A stretch of DNA of 64,000 nucleotides from Cutaneotrichosporon cavernicola (taxonomy: Eukaryota; Basidiomycota; Tremellomycetes; Trichosporonales; Trichosporonaceae). The first letter of the stretch is position 1. Every line of letters begins with the position of its first letter. The translations under genes and the position numbers were made by a program. The stretch is taken from positions 310,001 to 374,000 of the forward strand of contig NC_083395.1 of assembly GCF_030864355.1 (NCBI RefSeq). The letters run 5' to 3'. This document shows positions 10,238 through 19,815 of the stretch, in pieces. Under the pieces are notes generated by a model. That model saw nothing but the letters and a program-made list of their open reading frames with translations, made no database searches and was not told where the DNA came from.

Positions 10238-12072
10238 ATGAGCCAAGAACCATCTTCCCCCGACCTGTCAAAGAAGGAGCTGGACGTCGGAGTTGCCATG
10301 CACGACGTCCAACTCGAGCGCAATTTCTCCTTCCTTGCGATTCTCGGCGTGTCGTTCTCCATTTTGAACTCCTGGACAGCCATGTGAGTTTTGATTGAAT
10401 GGTCTGTTGCTGACAGCAGGTCTGCATCGTGCGTTCGCTGAAGTTACACCTGACCCCAGCCTTCCCCTTGTCCTAGGCTCCGGGGGCTCCATTGCCATGG
10501 TGTGGGGCCTTCTCGTCTCGGCTCTCGGCACACTCGCGATGGCTGTCAGCCTGGCAGAAGTGTGCCATGTCCTTCCCTTGAGTGGCGGGCAGTATGACTG
10601 GTCTTGTGAGCTATCACCAGCGAGGATTGCTGACCACAGATGTCCTCGCGCCAGACGGGTGGAAGGAGCGCCTCTCTTTCCTTGCCGGGTGGAACGGCGC
10701 AGCTGGCTGGGTCGCTCTCTCCGCCGCCGCGCCAGTCCTGGGTTCGGGCTTCATCTCTGGGTATGTTCACTGCATGTTCTTGCTCACGCAGCCTCATCGC
10801 GCTCTGGAACCCTGACTTTGCGGTGCAGCCGTGGCAGTTCTTCCTGCTCTTCATGGCGATTGCTACGATCGCTTTCGTTCTCAACGTCTTTGGTGTTCGT
10901 GCTCTCCCTACCATCGACCGCTTCGCGGGCGTGTGGAGCATTGTCGGCTTCGTCGTGGCCAGCATCGTGTGCCTCGCATGTGCAGACAGCTACCAGAAGC
11001 CCAAGGCGGTCTTCGCAACTTTCACCAATGTCACTGGCGTAGGTGTGAGGGAAGGCACTGCTAACCGCAGTGGTCTGATGGCATGGCTTTCCTCCTTGGC
11101 CTCCTCCAGTCGACGTTTGGGTTGACGGCCTTTGATGCGGCCAGCCACCTCGTCGAGGAGATGCCCCGGCCGTACATCCACGCGCCGCGTGTTATGTGAG
11201 CTGGGCCACCCGGATGCTAGCTGACCCCAGGGTGCTCGCGATTGTGCTCGGTGCCGCGACCAGTTGGATCTTCATGATCGTAGTTCTCTTCTCGCTCCAG
11301 GACTTCGATGCCGTGCTCAGCGCCGCAACTGGGCCGCTCCTCCAGATCTACTACCAGGCCACAAGTAGCCGTGTGGGGGTACGTGCTGGTCGCCTGTTCA
11401 TACTGACTTCAGGCGACCTGCCTCATGATGTTCAACCTTGTCGCCATGGTGCTGGCCGGACAGGGAATCCTGACTGTCTCGTCCCGTCTCGTGCTCACGT
11501 TCGCGCGGGACAGAGGCCTCGGCCCAGCGTCGCTCATCGCCGGCGTCCACCCCCGATTCAAGGCGCCTGTGTGGTGCATCGTCTTCATCACTGTCTGGGT
11601 GACAGCGTTTGGGCTGATCAGTAAGCTTGCGTGACCAGAGCCCCAGTTGACACCAGACCTTGGCAACAGCGTGACCACCAACGCGATCCTCTCCTCTTCG
11701 GTTGTCTTCTTGCAGATCAGCTACTTCATCCCCATCGCGATCGTGTTCGTGCGCGGGGCATCAGCGTTTGGCGAGCACACCGAGCACGCAAAGTGGTCGC
11801 TTGGTCGTTGGCGCCGTGAGTCCACCTCAAAATCAGAGCTGACGGCAGGCCTCATCAACGGTGTTGCGCTTGCCTTCTGCACGGTCACTTCCGTGACGTT
11901 CTGCTTCCCTCCAGCCATTCCCGTTCTCAGCGGGACGACGATGAACTGGGTTGTCGTCGTTGTCGCGCTTGTGTGGCTCGTCGCGGGTATCACATGGGTC
12001 ATCGACGGGCGGAGGCGATTCCGCGGGCCGACGGCGCTCGAGGAGCGGCTGGAGATTGCAAGGGCGGCTTAG
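10238..12072 (+). CDS. Amino-acid/choline-type permease (APC superfamily)
   Basis: Ten exons (10238-10383, 10420-10428, 10460-10605, 10640-10760, 10792-11038, 11071-11195, 11231-11378, 11413-11620, 11657-11815, 11849-12072) joined over nine introns of 31-36 nt give 510 residues, typical of fungal GABA/choline/amino-acid permeases (Uga4/Hnm1 group). Exon 2 is a 9-nt microexon that completes NSWTAMSASLPLVLGSGGS, the conserved first membrane helix. Recognisable family blocks follow: GGQYDWSYVLAP, GLIALWNPDF, the TAFDAASHLVEEMPRP loop, SSRLVLTFARDRGLGP, and late helices ending ITWVIDGRRRFRGP. It should import a small nitrogenous solute across the plasma membrane; the substrate cannot be told from sequence. 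No neighbouring gene suggests a pathway. Confidence 0.95.
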
Positions 12073-12263
12073 TTTGGGATGTCTAGGATTATAATGATAT
12101 AATGTTTTCTTGACAAGTTGTGACCCCACTTCACATCAAACCCATCGAAGACATCACGTGCATAAGCGTGAACGCGTCCTAAAGATTGTCATGTACTGGG
12201 ATAGAAGCGTACGGTACGGCGCCAGCGCCGCGGAAAGAAGTATCAACAAGTGTAGGGAGGAGA

Positions 12264-13310
12264 TTACTCCTTGGGCTTGTTGGGGATGTTCTCGTTGAAG
12301 GCTTCGGGGGAGCCGACGTAAGTCTGGTGGGTGTTGTAAACGCCTGGGGTCAGTCATGGGATCATGGGAGCCTAAAGGGATGGGGATGGAGTAGCTTGAG
12401 GTTGAAGGAGGAATCAAGAGACTCTACGTCCCGCGTCTCTGACAATAATGGCACAGCTTTCCTGTCCATGAGGGCACGACTCACAAACAAACTTGTACTG
12501 GCCATTGAGCGAGGGGTTTCCCGACCACTCTTCGCACTTGTGCCATCCGCACCCGACGTCAGTCGTCGCCTTCCACACAACCTGGGTCCACTGGTTGGTA
12601 GCGTCCTGGTACGTCTTGTCCTTGCCCTCCTCGGGCCACTGGTAGTTCTCGCCCTGCGATCCGGCCTGTTCGATCGAGACCACAAAGTTGCCTTCGGCAT
12701 TGTTCCAAATGACGTCGGTGTAGTCCTTGCGCTTATCGGGGAACTGGTTGTCAAAGTTGCACGACTGGGCCTGTTGAACGGCAATACCGCTCAGCTCGTC
12801 ATTCCAAGCAACCTCGGGAACGTCGTACCGACGACGGATCTCGTTGTGCGCGGCGAGGACACTCGACGCAATGGGGTCCGAGACGGGCACCGCACCCTCG
12901 GGATTACCGGGGCCCTGGGGGCTGGCCGACGCGGAGGGCGAGGGCGTAGCCGACTCGGAGGACGAGGGTGTGGCCGACTCGGAGGGCGAAGGTGTGGCCG
13001 ACTGGGACACGGCCGAGGCCGACTCGGACACAGACGAGGCCGACTCGGACGCAGACGAGGCCGACTCAGACACAGCCGAGGCCGACTCAGAGGTCGCGGC
13101 CTCGGACGCGCTGGTGGTGGAGACCGACGCGGCCGAGCTAGCAGAAGACACAGCCGACGACGAGGGCGGCTGGTGGATGAGCGCGTTGTCGGTAACGATC
13201 GGCGAGGTCGCAGCCGCGGCCGAAGTGTTGGTCTTGGTCTTGGCCTTGCACTTGCGCGCGTCGGCTGTGACGAGGAGAGCGAGGATGGGGATGATGGCGG
13301 CGGCGCGCAT
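12264..13310 (-). CDS. Secreted CAP-superfamily protein (PR-1/Pry-like)
   Basis: Exons 13310-12485 and 12343-12264, intron 141 nt (GTGAGT...CTGACCCCAG), 301 residues. A signal peptide (MRAAAIIPILALLVTADA) leads to a Ser/Ala-rich stalk of SES repeats (about residues 45-125), then a CAP domain: AHNEIRRRYDVPEVAWNDEL, GENYQW, TQVVWKATTDVGC. The splice is needed to build the closing strand (YKFVC|VYNTHQTYVG). At the position of the second CAP His (usual pattern HFTQ-VVW) this protein has NQWTQVVW, so the His is replaced. Fungal Pry proteins bind and export sterols and other lipids outside the cell; a similar role is inferred. An antisense open frame over the SES repeats is a shadow. Confidence 0.9.
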
Positions 13311-13618
13311 AGTAACGAGTGTGGGCTGCAGCGTCAAGCTCGCAGAATGAGTGAATGGATGAAGGCAACAAAGAGTAGACGTTGCCAAGGCGTGTTTCGC
13401 GGAGTCAGGGTGTGTGCCGGGAGAGAGGTCGCAACACACAGGGAGATACAGGGATGGCTAGAGTTTGCAGGGAACAGGCACCCCGACGCGTCTCCAAGTT
13501 GAGAGTTGACAGAAGAGAAAGTGACAGCGATGAGATGATCATGCATGTGTTCCAGGTAGATCCGATCTACATGACACCTAGGATCTACACAGATGATACA
13601 GACGTTTGGATCGCCACA

Positions 13619-13648
13619 AGACTCGGACTCGGACTCGGACTCGGACTG
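13619..13648. repeat. (GGACTC)n microsatellite
   Basis: About four and a half copies of a 6-bp unit, ggactc. A related ccgagt tract occurs near 14648. Confidence 0.8.
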
Positions 13649-13727
13649 ACTACTCTAGTATGTACAACTTCTCGGGCGGCGAGACCCGACGCGTCATCTT
13701 CGTATAGACAAGATACAGTGCGTATGT

Positions 13728-13785
13728 CACCCACACCCACACCTACGACTACACCCACACCTACACCTACACCCACACCTACACC
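13728..13785. repeat. (ACACCC/ACACCT)n microsatellite
   Basis: Hexamer repeat, acaccc or acacct, with one interruption (acgact). It resembles a degenerate telomere-like or simple repeat but is interstitial. Confidence 0.8.
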
Positions 13786-13875
13786 AGCAGACGACGCACC
13801 GACAAGGAAAGTGGCGGGGGTGAGTGGTACTGTACAGGGCTGATCGACCTAACATTCAGAGACAACTGTGACACT

Positions 13876-13919
13876 AGTATGCGGCTCCTATCAACCCAGT
13901 ATGCGGCTCCTATCAACCC
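13876..13919. repeat. 22-bp tandem duplication
   Basis: agtatgcggctcctatcaac plus cc is repeated twice, head to tail, without mismatch. Confidence 0.85.
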
Positions 13920-14676
13920 CTCACCCCTACAATCTCGATGAAGTATGGGACGCTCCCACTGCCAGGCCCGGATGAAACGCGGGCCCTGGTCTCATCCCTC
14001 CCGCTCCCGCCGTCCTGCTTGACGTGCACTCAGGCAACATCCTTCTCTTTCCCTGCCAGCATGCCGTAACTCGGCGTGGCAGACGCGACAGCTCGTTTCA
14101 GGATAGAGCTACTCGTGTTCAAGTACCCTGAATGGGGGATGCATTCATTATTGAGCCAAACTCGTAGACATCAGTATCCAGCTAGTAACTGGAATGCAAA
14201 GTCTGAGACCGAGATGATTCGGGCGTGGTGATCACACATGACGCGCATATCCGCACCTGCAAAGCTCTTCGCGCACTGAGGTTCTCTCGCCACGCACCTG
14301 GACTGCCAACGTGATGGCGAGGTATGCATGCGTGGTCAGAGATTGCTGCACGGTAGCCTTTACCGCGGCTTCGTGAGGCGAACAGTGCATGAGAGAGTGA
14401 CGTTTGTGACGCTAGATGGGAGCCAGCGCCGAGCACACCGCTCCGTTCCCGATTCCGAATGCATCTGCGCAATGTTGCACCACACCCATTCCGCCCACCT
14501 GAAAATGCTGGAATCATTCCTGCTAGCCCAATGACAAAACAATCCTCCCCGCATGCCGGCATGGCATGCAGTGGGGTACAGGACGTGGGTGACGTCGGGG
14601 AGTGTACAATTACATGGCATGGTCTGGTCTATACTATACGAGGGTCCTGGTCCGAGTCCGAGTCAGAGTCTGTGTT

Positions 14677-15180
14677 TTACTCGAGGAAAGGGGTGAGGTC
14701 AGCCGAGCGTTCCTCGACGTCACGGCGGTTGCGGTTATCGTTTCCGTTGGGCTTGGTGCCGTTAGGGTATGTGATTGTTCCATCGCCGTTGCCCGGGTCA
14801 CCGCCCTGGCCGCCGTCAGTGTCTGGGCAGAAGTTTTCGGTGAGGCATCCTGGCGGAAGACCGGAGGGGGTGGCCGACGGCTGGTCGCTCGTCGACACCG
14901 GTGTGGGGGGTTCGCTGGTCGCGGGAGGTGGTTCGCTAGTCTGAGGAGGAGGGTCGTCGGACGTTGACGCGGGGGGGTCCACGGTCGGCGTGGGCGGGTC
15001 AGGCGTCGGCTCGGGGGTCGGAGGGTTCTGAACGCGGTTAGGACAGCGCCAGCCGAAGAGACCACAGCGCCATGACCAGAGCTGGGGGTCGGGGGGGGCG
15101 AGATCCACCACCTCGGGAAGAGGGGCGGCGATGGCACCAGAGAGAAGCGCGACTAGGGGGACGAGAGCGGTGATGCGCAT
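14677..15180 (-). CDS. Secreted Pro/Thr-rich protein
   Basis: One exon, 167 residues. Signal peptide MRITALVPLVALLSGAIAAP, a short Trp/Cys segment (LWSWRCGLFGWRCPN), a long PTP/PPT-rich stretch likely to be O-mannosylated, a second Cys pair (PPGCLTENFCPD), then a Gly/Asn-rich tail with an RNRRD basic site. There is no C-terminal hydrophobic segment, so release rather than anchoring is expected. A TATA-like element lies 54 nt upstream. The family is not recognised. Confidence 0.7.
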   Translation of the reverse strand: MRITALVPLVALLSGAIAAPLPEVVDLAPPDPQLWSWRCGLFGWRCPNRVQNPPTPEPTPDPPTPTVDPPASTSDDPPPQTSEPPPATSEPPTPVSTSDQPSATPSGLPPGCLTENFCPDTDGGQGGDPGNGDGTITYPNGTKPNGNDNRNRRDVEERSADLTPFLE

Positions 15181-15233
15181 TCTAGTTGATGATGGATGGG
15201 GATTTCTCATCAAGATGTCAAGATGTCCTGCTC

Positions 15234-15239
15234 TTATAT
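15234..15239 (-). promoter_or_regulatory. TATA-like element
   Basis: ATATAA on the minus strand, 54 nt before the start codon of the Pro/Thr-rich secreted protein gene. Confidence 0.4.
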
Positions 15240-16290
15240 CTCGTAGTGCCATCGTACCACTTCGTCTTGTCGCATACCTTCGGGGAGGTTGGGATTGTTG
15301 ACTGACGTCTCATGCCGTTCCGCCGCCTCAATCAGTGCGGAACGCGACGGCTGGTCGCGCGCCATATCAACTAATCAACTGGAGGGTCCTGTAACTGACC
15401 CCTTGTGCGAGGCTACATCTTCTGCTTCTAGACAACCCCATTCCTACCCGTATCCCTCGCCTCCAGAGCCATTGCCTGGTCCTGAGACGCTGTTCTCCTA
15501 GCCCGAGATTACCGAACACGTTGACAAGGATAGGATGAGAGGACATGACGTCGGCGGGAGGCGGGAGGCAAGGCCAATCCTGGGCCAATAACGTTGCCAT
15601 GCGCGGAATCGCGAAACGGATCGAGCCTGTTGTAAGATGGCTGATCGCGAGATTGCGCCAGACTCCAAAACTGCTCCAAAACTGTTGTCATCCGGAATGG
15701 GGCAGGCACTTTGATCCTTGAGTCAAAGTTACCAGTCAAGACTTTCTGTACTGTAGCTGGACAGAGAGTTCCATCTATTCTGCGTCACGGTGGCGCGGTC
15801 GTGACACGTTGCTGAAACGTTTGACAGAACATAGCACATGGCGACCAGTAGGCACTCGTGCATAAACACAGTTTGACCCCGACAGCCACCTTTGTTTCGC
15901 GTTTCGCACCATCATCTGTTGACGGAGTGTTCGGATCAGGCTCAATGTCGTGGGAGAGTGGGCTGGACAGGGTACCGCCAATCCCGAAGACGGAATTTGC
16001 GCCTGACGCGAGCACGGGTCATGAGATTCCAGGTTCACTGCTGGAGGCGGCTTTGTCTAGCTGACAGGGAAAGCCGCAGTTGGATGCATTAATTGCACCA
16101 GCACCTGTTTGTGGTTTGAATGTGGCAAGTTGAGAATCGGGACATACCACATGCGCGTGGCATCGATCGCAACCAGGCGTTGGCGATCTGGCGATACCAG
16201 TCGTCAAGACGTCAAGTTGCGTCGTCAAGGCTGATTCCAGATACCGGAGATCTGTTGTGGAACCAAACACTCCGACTCCATATCATCCAC

Positions 16291-16363
16291 AGTCTACAGT
16301 GTTCCAACTGCGCGGAGTCTACAGTGATCCAACTGCGCGGAGTCTACAGTGTTCCAACTGCGC
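16291..16363. repeat. 25-bp minisatellite, three copies
   Basis: The unit begins agtctacagtgttccaactg and ends cgcgg. Copies start at 16291, 16316 and 16341, with a t/a change in the middle copy and a partial third copy. Confidence 0.85.
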
Positions 16364-17219
16364 TGGTTGACCGAGTCTGTGAAAGCCGGGCGCGGCTCAC
16401 ATTTGGCTTTTGGATCGGATCTACCTTCACAATCGTTGTGGCACGGAACTGCCTCACTTTCCGACCCGGCACACAACCTTGCACGCTGACCGGGTGTAGT
16501 AGGTGATCGGAGCAGGCAGGAGGGGAAATCTGACTTCAGGCCGCTGTCTCTACCACAGTCGACTTGCACAGCCCAGCGGAGGATGAGATGTTCGACGAGG
16601 GTGAGGCTCTGGTCCATGCTCGGGTAGAATGCGACCGCAAGTATCCAACACACGTTGGTCCCACCCAAGGGGGGGGGGGTGACCGCCATGCCCCTACGTG
16701 GAGATGCCGCCGGCCCTTATTGGGAGGCTTCCCTTTCGAACAGACATGGATCCCAAGGCCAGGCGAGATCAACAAGGCCAGGCGAGATCAACTTGGAGTT
16801 CTACCCCGACAGGTGGCCGAAGAATTAGATTGCTTGAGATGGGGAGGTAATCGACGCTAGATCCTCACCGCAGGTCGTCATGGGAAGAATAACGCCACCG
16901 CTGAGCAGAACATGTCCATGAGCACAAAGCTCTACCGCACCTTTGGTTGCGGTCAGCTGAGCCAAGTGAAGGTGTGGTATTTAGCTCGATCGTCGCTGAT
17001 CCGGTTCGTTGGAACAGGGCGAGCCCAAGCCAAGATACATTTACCCAACCCAGGGCTGCAGATTTCGCTTCGTGCCAGGTCAAAGAGAAGAGACCAAACT
17101 CCGTGAAAAGCGGCGAGGGGTTTCTGGAAGTAATCTGAAGCGAGACATGATCCATAAAGAGCGTGTAACGAGCGTTCTATCAATGTCTATAAAGAAGCAA
17201 TCAAATGTCCTCTGTCAGA

Positions 17220-17867
17220 TTAGAAAGCACCAACCGCAGCGACGAGTAGTCCCGCCGCGCCGACGAGGAGCGCGTACTCGTTGAGGTTGGCCTCGCTGGC
17301 GAGGGTAGGGGAGGGCGTAGGCGTCGGGATGATGGACGGGATGTTCGAGGCTAAGGGGAGGGGGGCGGTCACGTTGCTGGGGCTTAGGATGGCGTCCGTG
17401 AGGCTAGCGTTGACGTTGAGGCTGCCGTTGATGGGGCGAAGGCTGGCGCTCGGCGTCGGGAGGATGGTGCTGATCGAGCGCGAGTGCGAGGCCTTGGACT
17501 TGGATGCAGACTTGGTCGGCTTGCGGGTGCCCGTGCCGGAGCCCGTGTTGCTTCCCGTGTTGCTTCCCGTGCCGGAGCCTGTCTTGCTTTCCGTCTTGGT
17601 GGCAGTCTTGGTGGGCATGTCCGTCGTCTCGGTGTTCTGCTCGCCCGTGGCCGTGCGCGTCTCGGTAACCTTTAGCGTGGGCTTGGGCTCGTGCGTGGGC
17701 TCGTCGGTCGCCTTGTGCGTCGGTGCCATTGTCGCGCCGTCGGTGTTAGGCTTCGGGGCGGGAAGGAACACTGTGTGGTAGACGGTGACGGTGACCTGCG
17801 GCTCGGCCTCCGCCTCGGGGAGAGCGTGCGCGAGCGTAAAGAAGACAAGGAGGAATGCGAGGCGCAT
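17220..17867 (-). CDS. Ser/Thr-rich GPI-type surface protein
   Basis: One exon, 215 residues from the ATG at 17867. An upstream in-frame ATG at 17894 would place the signal peptide 9 residues in, so the inner start is chosen. Signal peptide MRLAFLLVFFTLAHA, a VTVTVYHTVFLPAP segment typical of fungal wall proteins, a Thr/Lys-rich stalk with SGTGSNTGSNTGSGTGT repeats, several Asn-glycosylation sites (NGS, NAS, NVT), and a C-terminal hydrophobic segment (YALLVGAAGLLVAAVGAF) for a GPI anchor. Probably a cell-wall structural or adhesive protein. Confidence 0.8.
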   Translation of the reverse strand: MRLAFLLVFFTLAHALPEAEAEPQVTVTVYHTVFLPAPKPNTDGATMAPTHKATDEPTHEPKPTLKVTETRTATGEQNTETTDMPTKTATKTESKTGSGTGSNTGSNTGSGTGTRKPTKSASKSKASHSRSISTILPTPSASLRPINGSLNVNASLTDAILSPSNVTAPLPLASNIPSIIPTPTPSPTLASEANLNEYALLVGAAGLLVAAVGAF

Positions 17868-18897
17868 GTTGCGGATTAACGAAGGTGTAGTCAAGGACTG
17901 GTAGTTAATGAGAGGCGTAGGGCCAAGTGGTTGAAGAGGAGAAGACAGAGGGGAGGAGGTGATGATGTTGTTGGAGTCGTTAGGGCTTTTATGTCGATAG
18001 GGCTTCTATGTCGATAGGGCTTCTATGTCGATAGGGCTTTAATGTCGAGCACTGGGGGACCGGCCGATAGGAGATGGACGTAGTTGTGCATGTGAGTGAG
18101 ACCATGCGCTGGATCTCGGTGCCCGCTGAGGATCTTCAAGGTGGTTAGGGCGTATCAGCGGGGATCTTGTAGATAGTTCACAGTGCCACTGACATGCCGG
18201 TAGCGGAAGCGTGTAGGTGGGTTGAATATTCTGATGGAGGAGTACAGGAGCATCTCGTAGATCATAGTCTCATGGAGATCGCAGTCGACGCCATCACGTC
18301 CTGTGTCCGCGTCGTGAAATGTCTGTAGCGTCGCGTTAGTCGTTAGATTGTCAGCCCCTTGGATCTCGAGCCACGCCCACGCATCAGAGTGTACGACCTC
18401 GAATGCGATGCTGAAGAATGGGACGAGAGCGAGATAGATCTGATCCTGTCTGATTCAGATCTCTACACTCATATTGTGGGCAAAAGTAGAACCAAAAGTA
18501 GGACCGCTAAGCCAACACCTGGTGGTGAAAACCACGTGTCCTGAGACAGAGCCCACAACCAGCAGGTTGCATCCGTCATCTTCCTCAAAGCTCCCACTCA
18601 CGCACAGCACACCAGTGGGGAGGTGGGCAGTCTCAGTCTACCGGTCTGCCCACATCGCCGGGGTCACGAGTCCTAGATCTTCGGCAAAGTGGAGCCCATA
18701 CTCCAAGATCGGAAGTCTTGGCATCAAGATACGGCATACAAATCAAGAATGCGCCAACCGTTGCGAGGCACAATCGACCTCCTTACCTCATTTCGATGGC
18801 CTCAGAAACGTCTCGAGTTTATCCACTGATCTGCAGAACTTCGCGAGGTGGGCATGTCCTTGGCAGGTACGAAAGCGACATGGCACAGCTCCACGCC
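17868..18897. other. Intergenic
   Basis: 5' flank of the GPI-type gene with the 17-bp minisatellite at 17981-18048. An acidic 61-codon open frame at 18359-18544 has no supporting signals. Confidence 0.4.
17981..18048. repeat. 17-bp minisatellite, four copies, in a promoter region
   Basis: The unit tagggcttctatgtcga occurs four times head to tail (starts 17981, 17998, 18015, 18032) with changes in the outer copies. It lies 114-181 nt upstream of the start codon of the GPI-type gene. Confidence 0.9.
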
Positions 18898-19206
18898 TCA
18901 GAGTGGCACGACAGTGACGGCGACGTTTTTGTCGTCGACATACATGACCGCGCCGGCCGTGTTGTCGGTGCCATCCCACTGGCCGGAGCGCCATTTGCCG
19001 TGAAGAAATGTCCCGGCGACCCACCAGTCCGTCGCGTTCTGGTAGATGGGCGGGATGTGGGGGTTGGGCGGCGGCGCAGGCGGAGCGGCGGGTTGGGTGG
19101 GTTGGGCGGGCTGGGCGGCAGGGTAGTACCCGTGAAGGTAACTCCACCGTTTGAAGCCGGGGAGGGGTGCGGCGGCGACGAGGGGGAGGAAGAGGATGAG
19201 TTTCAT
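18898..19206 (-). CDS. Small secreted Pro-rich protein
   Basis: One exon, 102 residues. A short signal peptide (MKLILFLPLVAAAPLP), a Pro/Ala/Gln-rich segment (about residues 30-52), then a Trp-rich end (ATDWWVAGTFLHGKWRSGQW) and VAVTVVPL. No cysteines. Could be an effector-like or wall-associated protein; no family recognised. Confidence 0.65.
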   Translation of the reverse strand: MKLILFLPLVAAAPLPGFKRWSYLHGYYPAAQPAQPTQPAAPPAPPPNPHIPPIYQNATDWWVAGTFLHGKWRSGQWDGTDNTAGAVMYVDDKNVAVTVVPL

Positions 19207-19815
19207 GGTTTGTGTTTCGGCAGTCTATTGTCAACTCGCACTAGATGCTCGAGAGCCAACTCACTGTCAGCGGCCAGAAGACGATGGGGAACCCAAGGCT
19301 CGACCAACCTTCTTATGTGACCAGACCATGTCTTGCCCATCTCTACTGCTGCGCAACGTTCAACACCCCAGTAGGAGAACCCGGAAAGATCCACCACACT
19401 CGAGCGCAGCACAACAGTCTCAGACATCTCAGACTCCGGACCTGGAGTCTGTAGTGGAGGGGAACCAGTCATCCGCAGTCCGGCCAGACACTGCAGATTG
19501 CCGGCATCCAGAACAATGGGGTTTGTTTCGTGGGTCGATACGGCACCGAGACTGAGATGGAGCCAGAGGCTGCCGAGACTGTTTGAGTAAGTTGGTCCAC
19601 TTGTGGAAAGTTCGATGGAAGTCAATCATGACATGTCGGCATGCCCGACGGCCTGCTGCGCATCGGAACGCTTGGCACTCTACATGGCGCATGATACGTT
19701 GCTGCTAGTCAGTGCAAGCTAGCGAGCTAATCAAGTAGTGCAGGGGTGGGTGGCAACTGGCAGGTGAGACGCGAAACGGCCTGAAACGCCCATGTTTCAC
19801 ATCCTCTTCTAACGG
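19207..19815. other. Intergenic, nothing recognised
   Basis: Between the small secreted protein and the two-module F-box-like gene. No supported frame or repeat. Confidence 0.4.

Larger units (their letters stand above)
13311..14676. other. Intergenic with short repeats
   Basis: Holds the simple repeats listed separately (13619-13648, 13728-13785, 13876-13919). No supported gene. Confidence 0.45.
15181..17219. other. Intergenic, 2 kb, with minisatellite and G tract
   Basis: No supported gene. Contains the 25-bp tandem repeat at 16291-16363, an 11-G run at 16669-16679, and a 20-bp head-to-tail duplication (caaggccaggcgagatcaa) at about 16755-16795. Confidence 0.45.

Noticed and set aside
12186..13502. 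438-codon plus-strand open frame, Gly/Arg-rich
   Set aside because: It is the antisense shadow of the SES-repeat CAP protein gene, which has a signal peptide and domain.
13728..13785. Telomere-like repeat
   Set aside because: The hexamer differs from known fungal telomere units and is short and interstitial, so it is listed as a simple repeat.
18359..18544. Short acidic plus-strand open frame
   Set aside because: No upstream signals and flanked by non-coding-like sequence; too weak to call.
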